A stretch of 64,000 bases of DNA, from NCBI GenBank assembly GCA_037126765.1, contig JBBCBC010000019.1, forward strand, positions 32,448,222 to 32,512,221, written 5' to 3'. Made by a program: the position numbers and the translations under genes. Shown here in pieces: positions 12,867-23,421 of this stretch. The notes beneath the pieces were generated by a model that was not told the origin of the DNA, did not search any database, and saw nothing but the letters and a program-made list of their open reading frames with translations. The first letter of the stretch is position 1; every line of letters begins with the position of its first letter. This DNA is from Stenogyne calaminthoides (Eukaryota; Streptophyta; Magnoliopsida; Lamiales; Lamiaceae).

Positions 12867-13316
12867 TGTCAATTCTTACCGAAAGATAACAAAACTATCA
12901 ATTTAAAATTTTAAAGATTTTTTTCTATCGATTCAAGCGCAGAAGATAGAAAACTATCGATTGAGAGCGAAAGATAAAAACTATCAATTTGAGGTTCCAC
13001 ACATAAGGTCGTCATGTTTGACACTTATATTTCATATCCTTAATCATGTTTTTTTTTATTTTAATTTTTAGGGTTTACGGTACGGTTCAGGAGGGTTTAG
13101 GGTTCATGGTTCAAGTTTAGGGTTTAGTGTTCAGGGTTTAGGATTTTAGTGTCAAACATGACCTTAAAATTTATAAGCATCTAATTAATAGTTTCTATCT
13201 TTCAGGCCCTGGATTGATAGTTTTCTATTTTCCAAGCCTTGAATCGATAGAAAAAATCTTTCAGGCCTTAAATTGATAGTTTTACCATCTTTCAGGTCCT
13301 GAATTGATAAAACTCA
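12867..13316. mobile_element. Foldback (inverted-repeat) element with a telomere-like core
   Basis: Left arm about 12867-13025 and right arm 13148-13316 are imperfect inverse complements over about 155 bp. Matching landmarks are GTCATGTTTGACACT (13011-13025) against AGTGTCAAACATGAC (13148-13162), and TTCTATCGATTCAAG on the left against CTTGAATCGATAGAA on the right. The loop of about 120 bp holds irregular TTTAGGG-type repeats. No target duplication is obvious. Non-coding. Confidence 0.85.
13069..13145. repeat. Degenerate telomere-like TTTAGGG repeats
   Basis: Several interspersed GGGTTTAGG and GGTTCA(A/T)G motifs in one orientation, related to the plant telomere unit TTTAGGG but irregular. 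They form the loop of the surrounding foldback. Confidence 0.75.
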
Positions 13317-15208
13317 AAAAATTAATAATTTAATTACCGTTAAACTGAATTAACAATTTGAAAAAGAAAAATTGGTATAATGTTAAAGTAATTGATAGGA
13401 ATGTGTGTAATTTTTTATTTGCTTTGTATGTGTAAATTTTATTTACAGGGTAAGTAAACTTAAAAAAAAAAGTAATCAATTATAATATTTTTTTAAGATA
13501 ATCAATTATAATAGTTCATTCGATCATAGCAGATGACAACATCTTTTTTTCGTTTCATCAGAACTGGAACAACCACAATAAAAGGGGACCACTTTCGAGG
13601 CTATGAATCGAACCCGCGATCCACACCGCAATTGGAACCGCATAATCGGCCAGAACAGAGGAAACATTACCCCACCATAAGAGGAATCACCAAAGCTTTT
13701 AACAAATTTTCTTCTTATATCTTGAACTCAAAAGACTCATGGTCTTATATGGTGGAGATCAAATCAGGTGACTTATCCACGCTTGACCAGGTAAGTAAAC
13801 TTGATATGAATATAAAACCAATAAACTGATTAAAAATAATTAAACTGAGTTAGTGAATAGAAAATAGTACTAATAGAGTTTGATAATTTCCATTCAGTAT
13901 TTCTGCTACGTTTGGGCCCAAGTACTATTGGGCTTTCTCCGACAGTCAAATATGAGATCTGTGAAAATAACTATACAAGTTCGATGTAATTTTAATTAAT
14001 TATTAATACAACATTTTGGTTGATGAAATTAATTATTATTGTTATTATTTATTAATACAACATGAATTCACTGAAATTACATCAAGTCGGATATTAATTT
14101 AAAATAAAATCCGGTTATATATCTTGAATTTGTAGCAATTCATGAGAATTTAATGTTACTTAATAATTAAAGCTGAATTTCTAGATAATAATCAATATGG
14201 GAACAATTCCCATTGTCAAAATGTAATCATTGTATTTGCTTCCAATTATATTAACTCAATCGCAATCCTAAATATACGCGTCACACACTTATCATGATTA
14301 TAATTAATCTTGTGGCACACTTGCATGAGATCGTCTCACGGTGAAACGAAGTATAAGTTGGGCATTGACGTTTTAATACTTTGGGAGGGATGAGTGTAAT
14401 TTGTGCTAAATTCTACCCCATCTCATACATGAGACCATCTCATATGAATTTTTGTCGTTAATCTTTAATTTACAGTTTATTTAAATATTTTTCAATTTAC
14501 TCTTTGTAGATAATAAACATATTCGTCACTGCCAGACGTAGTCCACTAGTCATATCCATTCAGCATTGAAACCAACTCCGATCAAGTTATTGGACACTAT
14601 TTAACTAACAATATATTAACATATTGTACCACATGCTTAATATATTATACAGTACAACACGATACAGGGATGGACCCAAAAATTACATTAAAAATGAGGT
14701 AATGATGAGTGGATTTTGGAAACGTGATATCCGCTATCGTGCTGGAGCCTGGAGAGGTGGTTAAAATCAGTCCTACAATAAATATAATGTTATTAAAATG
14801 AACAAAAAGTATACATTTTTGGAGTCTAATGGGTTTTGAATGCTAAACCTTTAACCCAATTCAATAAGCGAAAAAACCAGATATGCTAGCTGTTGTACCG
14901 GGAAGCAACATGAGGCCATATATCGAATCAAAAAATGTATATAAATTATTAAATTTATTTATATGAACATATTAATTAAAGTTTATAAAATATTTGCTGG
15001 GGCACGTGCCCCCAACTTGATTGTCGTGCGTCCAACTCTAACACAACATATAATATAATATGTTAAAGCACTGCTGAATAGTATCCAGCAATGTAGCATG
15101 GAAATAAGGGATCAAGTGGATGAGACTGGATAGTGTCTGACATCTCTAACCAAATAAGTCGACCACCTGACCGGTCAGTCAACAAACAAGACACTTGGAA
15201 GCTACAAA

Positions 15209-15247
<39 letters not shown>

Positions 15248-15338
15248 GCCCAGATTAAACATAAGATCAGACCAATTATTTTAATTGTCCTCAGTTGTAA
15301 AATATTAAAATTCGCGTGACTCACTTGCATGCGTGATC
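13317..15338. other. Intergenic with old non-coding repeats
   Basis: No gene is supported. At 14318-14460 there is a copy of a dispersed repeat with palindromic ends (GAGATCGTCTCAC and CATGAGACCATCTCAT). At about 14664-15040 a stretch runs from AGGGATGGACCC to GTGCGTCCAACTCT and contains GGGGCACGTGCCCCC; a similar start appears near 55522, suggesting a decayed DNA transposon. At 13600-13615 CGAACCCGCGATCC resembles an inverted pol III B box, without further support. Confidence 0.45.
15210..15241. repeat. (AT)n microsatellite
   Basis: Uninterrupted alternating AT of about 32 bases. Similar tracts lie at about 17262-17287 and 19592-19640. Confidence 0.95.
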
Positions 15339-15764
15339 TCAACACATATAATATAAAAGGCACAACTGATATGCACGCGATTCAGAGGCATGGGCATAGA
15401 TGCCCGCGAGAACCGTCCAAGCTTCATGGGACGATTTGCAATCAATTACCTCGGACATGGCCTCCGGAGTGAGAGAAGTAAACAAAACCCCGAGTAACTT
15501 CTTATCCTTTTTACGCCATTCTGTGTAAGCCGGATTGGGGGTATTAATACCAGTGTCAGAAGTAATGGTGGGAGAGGGAGCGGGTGTCGAACCGTCGAGG
15601 AAACCTAAGATATCGAAGCATTCGGCCATGGAGACTGCCTGGACCTTCCACACGAGATAGGTTAAAGTGTCTAGTTTGATGGGAACCATGTTAATCATGG
15701 CACAACGGGTAGGGGGTCGGCCGATGATGCCATGAAGAAGGGGAGAAAATATGACGGCGGCCAC
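15339..15764 (-). pseudogene. Ty1-copia gag fragment
   Basis: A 141-codon open frame on the minus strand reads as the N-terminal part of a copia gag protein, with YLVWKVQAV, AYTEWRKKDKKLLG, SLTPEAMSEV and SSHEAWTVLAGIYA. This matches the copia-like N-terminal and UBN2-type gag pattern. The frame ends soon after RAYQL, where gag normally continues, and no protease, integrase, RT or RNase H follows, so the element is truncated. The start and N-terminal 20 residues are uncertain. An LTR and primer-binding site lie just upstream at 15837-15992. Confidence 0.85.
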
Positions 15765-15836
15765 GTGAGGGAGAAGCCGGAACGATTGTAACGGAAAAGT
15801 GAGAGAAGAGAGATTAGGGTTTGTTATGATTTTCTA

Positions 15837-15992
15837 GCTGATACCATGTGAGAACATGATTGAGATCAATGTTAATTTGGTGATTGGCAGACGTATTATT
15901 AATAATATGAGATTACACTATAAATACAACATGACTAATTATGCTTTAAATACGTACAAATTAAATGACTAAGTCAAACATTCCTATTATCA
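15837..15992 (-). repeat. 5' LTR and primer-binding site of the truncated copia element
   Basis: On the minus strand the LTR runs from TGATAATAGGAATG (15992) to TGTTCTCACA (15847), about 146 bp, with TATTTATAG as a likely TATA region. It is followed by TGGTATCAGC (15846-15837), the initiator-Met tRNA primer-binding site used by copia elements, and then by the gag fragment. No matching 3' LTR was seen in the window. Confidence 0.75.
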
Positions 15993-17255
15993 CTATTAGA
16001 AAGTGACACATTATATAGACATTTATATAACTAGATTATCAACCCACCGGTCGTGCATTATATAAAAGTATTTTGACGACAATCAATAAACACATCCATT
16101 AATAATATTAATTTCAACAACTTTACACTCATTCTCTTATTAACCTTTGCAATTTATGGGTTTTAGATGCTTTAGAATTCAATTCATATTTGTTAGAAGA
16201 TTCTTCAAACAACATCACAACACCCTCCAATTAGAGTCGGTCCTATAATTTTTGGGGCCCAGTGCAAAAAAAATATTGAGCCCTTCAATTTTTTTATGAC
16301 AAAAAATAATATAATTATTAAACGTTCTACTTTTGTATGTAATTAATCGCCATCATGTTGTTCTACATTTTATAAATCTTCATTCATTCCCAACAAAAAA
16401 TCTATCTAGTGCCCCTCTTTGAATTTCAATAAACTTTTCTACATCCTTTTTATTCTTGAGTTGGTATGCTGTTAAACTTGTTCACCGTGAAACTGATTTT
16501 TCTTTTACAGGTATACTCTTTAGTAATATAAGTCACACCCTTCACTTTTATGAATAATACTATTTATAGTAAAAAGTCACACTCCTTAATTTCAGTTTCA
16601 CCGTGAAACTTGTTCACCCTATACTTTGTCTTTATTTTTATGTTTTTCATGTCCAGGTGGATATTTCAATTATGAGGCATCTCAAATTCTCCATTAACTA
16701 TTATAAATAAAATAATATATCATTAGTTGAAAATTTGAAATAATCAAAATAATATATTTAGTTAAGAATATAAAATTAAAAGTGCCATATTAAAAAAGAC
16801 ACAATTCTTTTCAAAAAAAATGTTAAAATGTAAAAGGACATTAGAAAAAGAAAAAGATTGAAGAAAATCTGACCATGTATTGGAAAAATATATGAGGGAA
16901 GAAAATGTATTTGAACAATAGTAAGAATGGAAATATAAGGAAAATAGAGGATTGAATAAAATATAAAGATTTTGTAAAGATTTGGAATTTTTAAGAAAAA
17001 TATTAAAAAAAGAAAAGGAATAAAATATAAAAATTATATAAAGATTTGGAAAAAAAATATAATGGGGGAAAATGTCTGAAAATATAAGACTACGTAGAGT
17101 CAGGAGTTTAATCTAGCGACCACGACCACTAGTGGTCCTTAAAATTGCGCAAGCTACCAACTCAGCTAGGAAACAAACGTGACATGCTTATCGATTTTTT
17201 AAATTATAATATATATGTAAAAAAATCTATTAGGCTCCATAAGGAGCCCACTAGT
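15993..17255. other. Repeat-rich intergenic block with possible Helitron-like 3' end
   Basis: Starts with unremarkable AT-rich DNA. From about 16237 a phrase of the hAT-relic type occurs (GGTCCTATAATTTTTGGGGC). At 16471-16611 a nested short element has inverted ends TTCACCGTGAAACTGA and TCAGTTTCACCGTGAA. At 17232-17255 a hairpin GGCTCC-ATAA-GGAGCC is followed closely by CTAG then T, as at Helitron 3' ends. None encodes protein. Confidence 0.4.
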
Positions 17256-17259
17256 AGGC

Positions 17260-17291
<32 letters not shown>

Positions 17292-19589
17292 ACTATATAA
17301 TACACCTACATATTATCATATTAGTTTTCCCGTTCTTTTTCATAGGCCGTTGGATCTTCAACAATCAATCTCAGCCCTACATTTTTTACATAATTTATTC
17401 ATAGTATTTTTGACAATTAAATTAATGATATTAAATTCGTTTTTATTTCTTGCTTATTCCAAGGGTAAAATTTTTGTTCTCCCACCTATTTAAAGAGAGG
17501 TTTAACACTCCATTTTTTTCAATCTCATTTGTAGTACTTTCATTTTATATTTTGTGTAATAAGAATTAGATCATCTCTCTTTTTTAGGAAATTTTTTTGT
17601 GAATTAGATGTAATGTTAGGAATTTTATCAACTTGGTTTGTCCACCAAACACTGTGTTTTGGAAATCTCCTCAACGGAATGAAGAATCTACAATTCATGG
17701 AAGATAAATCAAGATAGCGTATAAATTTTTTGGTGATTATCTTTGTAATGTTTTGAATTTATTAATTTTCTGGTTGTATATGCGTTAAGTTTTGCATTCG
17801 CACTTTAGATTTTCTGGTAGCATCAACATTTAGTTTTGCATTCACTAGAGTTCTATTCGATGTCGCCTTTGTTCAAGAAATAGTCAATTCTTTCCAGTTT
17901 CGTGGGATATGTTATTTCAGAGTTCCATCTACTATTGTGCAAGGGGATGATACTTGTGCCATCAATATAGTAATATTAAACTTTATCCCTACAACTCTCA
18001 ATTATATATGTGATGGTACTTATATTATTTTTATGTGGATCATTTGCAAGGAATATAGTATTGAGCCTACTAAAATGAAACATCATTAGAATCATTTATA
18101 TTTTATTCGATTTGTAATTGAAAGCAGTCAAGAGCAATGTGAACTTTTCACAATCTTTTATCATATTCTTTAATGGATTATGTGATATTCAATTATTTAA
18201 GAATTTATAAATGTAATATTTACCTTCGAATAATTCATTATGCAATGTATTATTTTATAAAAATTGTATGTAGATTCTTATTAAAAAATTGGTGATGATT
18301 ATTGGTTGACTTCAATCAAGCAATTCATTTTGTTTTGTACATGGTAAATTTTATAATATTAAAAGTAGTTAAGTTTTTTTTTATTTTTATATATTTCTCA
18401 AACTTATAGTATTATTTAAGTGATTAAACAATGTTAGAATTTTCATAGTTTAGATTGAATTGCTTTAAAACTTATAATTTTAAATCTTATAATTATTTTC
18501 ATTAAAAAAATATGTGTTCGATTATTGACTTTTTAGTGAATTAAAATGATATATTATATTATAAGAATAATTATTCTGAGATTAATTATATGAAAGTATA
18601 GGTTAATTTGTTATAAATTTCATTATTTATGCCAAAAATTGTAGTTAGTATAATATAATGTGTATGATTTTTAACTTTTTCTTCATTTAATTGCTTGATT
18701 AAAGGATGTCTTAATACTATTTTATACCAATTTTAGAGAACTAATTGTTTGTATAAATAATTTTAAATTACTACATTATCTATATTATATGTTTGAGTTT
18801 TTTATTCTCTATCTTTTTATGTTCATTTGTACTTTAAGAATTATACAGTACATACATTAAAGTTATTGGTAATTCTTTTTTTTAAGCATCTGAAATTATT
18901 GTCATTTATTTGTCAATCCAAAGTAATTTATTCTCATTAATGTATGATTTCCTATAAATACAATTATTGTTTAATTTTTGTATAATTTTCGCCTTAATAT
19001 GCTCTTACTACTAATTTTTTCATGTTTTAATGTGTACATTAATTACTTATTTTTATTATAGAAAATATAGTTCTATTCATACATGTGATTTGTCTCGATT
19101 AATTAATATGAATTGTTTTTTTTAAAAAAGATATATCTTTAAATTTGGATGTATTGATAATTAAAAAATAATTTTGATACTACTTTTTTAATCGTGTAAT
19201 TTTAGTTTTACTCTCTACTTAAAATGTGTATTTAAAATATTTAATTTAGAATTTTTATATTTTTGATTTTATAGACATTAATGGATCCCCCTAAATTTAT
19301 CTTTATATAACTATATAATACGCCTATGGATACCAACTTTGGTTTTCCATCATTTTTTCTCGAATGTTGGATCTTCAGTTATCAATCTCAGTCGTACATT
19401 TAATTTAAGGTAAGTGTGTCATTTGTGTTTTTAATAAATTTTCATAACTCTCCTAATATTAATTTTTTCCTTACATTATGTTTTCAATATTTTGGTAGGT
19501 TTGAAACATCTCCTTATATTATGTTTTCAATGTTTTGTTAGTTTTGATTTTATTTTTATTATTTCAATCTTAATTTATACTGAAGTCAA

Positions 19590-19645
<56 letters not shown>

Positions 19646-22323
19646 ATTTTATACTACTATTGACAAAATTATTATATTGTAATCAAAATTTCATAATAAT
19701 TATTTACTTACAGATAGCATGAGTGAATAAATTTCAATAGAATTATTATAAAAATATAATAAAAAGTATTCTCCAATATTTTGATGTAGAGTATAAATTA
19801 ATTTTGAAAAATAATAATGTTATTAATATGTGTTGAATAATATATCATTTGAGTAATCTTTGCATTAGTTTACTCTTAGTTATAATTAACATCATTTATT
19901 TGTGTATGAAGTGTTCCTCAAACTCTACACATCCATTACATCAAAATAATTTTTAAGTTCTTCATCTTGCATTTATTTTAGGTGAGTGATTATAAAGTGT
20001 TTGAGTATTGCTATTATCTATTCATTCATATATTGTTTATATAATAATTTATTTTTTTATATTTTATTTTAATCGGTTTTTTCCCATATTGATGACAAAA
20101 GGACTGTGTGTTAGCAAATAATTGATATTCTTGGGTTTTGTACTTTTCATAGGCCGTTGATTTGGTTTTTGATGATGATCTCGTACTGCTCACTTTTGAT
20201 GCTTATGTAATATAGAATATTTGACTCAATATTTAATTCTCGTGATATCAATCTTAATATTTACCTCAAGATTTGCCTATTATTTATATTTTTCATTGAT
20301 TATATTTTTTAGTAATTGAACAAACATTTCTATTTTCCATTCTGACTTTACGGGTGCTCTCAAATTCATGAGTATATAAACATTATGAGATTAGCCTTGG
20401 GTTTTCATCAAGTTCTTTTTATGAGGTAAATTTGTCTTAATACTTTCTTTACACTAATTTAAGAGAAGTACACACATCTACATAAAATTGTTCAATTTTT
20501 AATTATCCAACATAACAAAACACTTAAGAGTAGTATATGCTTTGACTTTTATATTTAATATTAATGCATTTTCTTCTAGCACGACCTTCAATGTTTAGTG
20601 ATATAAACTGCACACTAGATTAGTCGATTAATTCAACGATACATTTGTTATTTAAGTCATCTCTTTATTTAGTGATATAATCTGTACAATAGTTTAGTGA
20701 TATAATCCGCAATCTCTACTTTTCCTCGCTCACCGGTCACTTGGTCTTCGTGTTTCAAGTTCGTCAAATGTCTCACTTATTGTAATTTTGCCGATGATTT
20801 TGAATTATCACTCCATGTAATTTTTTCTCAATTTGTTTATTTAATTATGATATTTCCAGTTTATTGGTTTATATTCATTTGTTGTTTTAGTCGAATTTGG
20901 GAAGTCGCGTTTAGATTTTTCTATGCAGATTTTTATATTTCATCTAGATTCTATTGTGTTGGCGTTCTTCCCGATTTTGCTTAAGAGCGTTTCAAGGTCT
21001 TTTTACAATTTCCGGCGACAATCGCCAAATCTTTTGGAAGCATTGGCATGGATATTCTATTTATTTGGGTCAAGTTTGCTTGGGCCGCTATTTCATAAGG
21101 CCATATTTTAATATACCTTAGTTTTTTCAGTCCACTTCTTTTGGTTCAAGTTTGAATTTGAGAGTTATGATAGACGTTAAATGTAATTGAAATATTGTAT
21201 AACAATTTAGTAATGTGAGACTAATAATTGTAATTTGTCATATCTTTTTTGTCGTGGAATATCTTGGAGTATAATGCGTTATTTTGGAATACATATATAT
21301 GAATTTTTTTGTTAGACAGACGAGTAAGGGAGAGAAATTTCAAATTATTTTGAGATGTATTTTTTTCACCATTTTAATAACACCCTGATTATTGTGTCTC
21401 ATATTTTTTCTTCTAATTTGTGGGCATATATTGCTGAGTGGATTGTAAAATTTCAAGCTAAATAAGCGAGTTGACCTCTCAATTAATATCTTATAGATTA
21501 TATATGTTTAATAGTGTTTCCCTTTCAATTAAGATGATTTGTCTGTATAACCATTAAGTTATCTTTTATTATTAATTATTATAAAATTATATAGCACATG
21601 TTCACGGAGTTCTTAATTATAACTTAATATATAATTAGTGTAATATAATACATAAATAATATGCTCAACATATTGAAATAATATTTTAATAATGTTAATA
21701 CAACAAGTGTTGAACCAACATGATATATAATTGCATATACATTATATTAAAGAATACATTTAGTTTTTAATTAGAATAAGAAATGTAAATATATTGCATA
21801 TATACAATATTAAAAACTGGTACAAAATGTTTTTTCCCTTTAATTTTCACTAATTTTGATTTTAGTACACTAACTTTTTTCAATTTTAGAAATAGACCCT
21901 TAAGTTTAGCAAATTCAATCGTTTTATCATCGAACTAGCTAAAATAGGTTTAACAAATTCAATTTTTTGTCCTTTATTTTAATTAGCAAAAAGGACAAAA
22001 TTTTTTGAATTTGACCCTTACTTTCCGTCCCTATTTTCCATTTTCTTATATTTTTATTTATTTTGTTGGATTCAATATGATATGACAATAATATTATTTT
22101 TCTATAAATTGAGATTAATATTCAGGATTATAATAATTACAATTTTTTCTTTTTTTTTTTCCTTTTTCGATTACACAAAAGCCATTTATGCAATAAAATT
22201 TTAGTAAAGTGCAAGTTCTTTGTGATAAGATGTCTATTTGAGACTTAAAAAATAAATTTCAATATGATTTTAAGTAATTTCAAATTCGTTTTATCTCATT
22301 AAGAAAAATGTTCATATTGTTTA
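17256..22323. other. AT-rich gene desert with a two-copy repeat
   Basis: About 5 kb with no supported gene. Two related stretches, 17286-17395 and 19306-19412, share CTATATAATAC(A/G)CCTA, GTTGGATCTTCA and ATCAATCTCAG; part of the same phrase (CATAGGCCGTTG) recurs near 20150. A long (AT)n tract lies at 19592-19640. Open frames here are low-complexity. Confidence 0.5.
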
Positions 22324-22823
22324 NNNNNNNNNNNNNNNNNNNNNNNNNNNNNNNNNNNNNNNNNNNNNNNNNNNNNNNNNNNNNNNNNNNNNNNNNNNNN
22401 NNNNNNNNNNNNNNNNNNNNNNNNNNNNNNNNNNNNNNNNNNNNNNNNNNNNNNNNNNNNNNNNNNNNNNNNNNNNNNNNNNNNNNNNNNNNNNNNNNNN
22501 NNNNNNNNNNNNNNNNNNNNNNNNNNNNNNNNNNNNNNNNNNNNNNNNNNNNNNNNNNNNNNNNNNNNNNNNNNNNNNNNNNNNNNNNNNNNNNNNNNNN
22601 NNNNNNNNNNNNNNNNNNNNNNNNNNNNNNNNNNNNNNNNNNNNNNNNNNNNNNNNNNNNNNNNNNNNNNNNNNNNNNNNNNNNNNNNNNNNNNNNNNNN
22701 NNNNNNNNNNNNNNNNNNNNNNNNNNNNNNNNNNNNNNNNNNNNNNNNNNNNNNNNNNNNNNNNNNNNNNNNNNNNNNNNNNNNNNNNNNNNNNNNNNNN
22801 NNNNNNNNNNNNNNNNNNNNNNN
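22324..22823. other. Assembly gap, 500 N
   Basis: Exactly 500 unknown bases, a conventional placeholder size, so the true distance is unknown. The following 22824-23421 is AT-rich DNA and the 5' flank of the next gene; GAGTTCGAGTTGAG near 23221 belongs to a repeat type also seen at 60750-61070. Confidence 0.99.
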
Positions 22824-23421
22824 AATTAATATAATTATAAAATTATTTTTAATATTATAAATTTAAATACAAAAAATTAGGTAACATAATTTGAGAATAT
22901 ATTGAATTTTTTTAAAATATTCAAATTTTATATTTTTTTTACTAATTTAATGAATTATTAAAACAAATAATGTCACATTAATATAAAAATTTAATGAATA
23001 TTGACACATGTAAAAAAAAGTCAAACAAAGTGTTACATGTTCATTGACTAGATAGGTGACCTACTATTGCAGTCACCTCTATCAATTTTAAAATTCTCAT
23101 AAACTTATTGAATCAAAATCAAAAAGTCAAAACATTCGAGATAAATTTCAAAATAAGGATAAGTTGCTGGACTATAAAAAACTTAATCTCAATTCAAATT
23201 TATCTATAGAACTTGACTTCGAGTTCGAGTTGAGTTCGAGTTCGGCTTGTGAAATTTAAGAAATAAATATAAATATACATATTTTTTAAATGAAAATCCA
23301 AATAATTTGTGAGTGGCGTGGTGCATCCTGCTAGTAAGACACAAAGTTCATCACTGAATACCTTCTCTTCTCTGTTGTTCTACTGTTTGATCCTAACCCT
23401 AACTGCAAATTCAGAGAGAAA

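Noticed and set aside
13560..13700. Possible second SINE or tRNA-like gene on the minus strand
   Set aside because: A B-box-like GGGTTCGATTC is present, but there is no fitting A box, tail, target duplication or cloverleaf.
19492..19722. 76-codon open frame
   Set aside because: Its centre is an (AT)n microsatellite encoding alternating Y and I; no family match and low complexity.
22308..22829. 173-codon open frame
   Set aside because: It consists almost entirely of N from the assembly gap.
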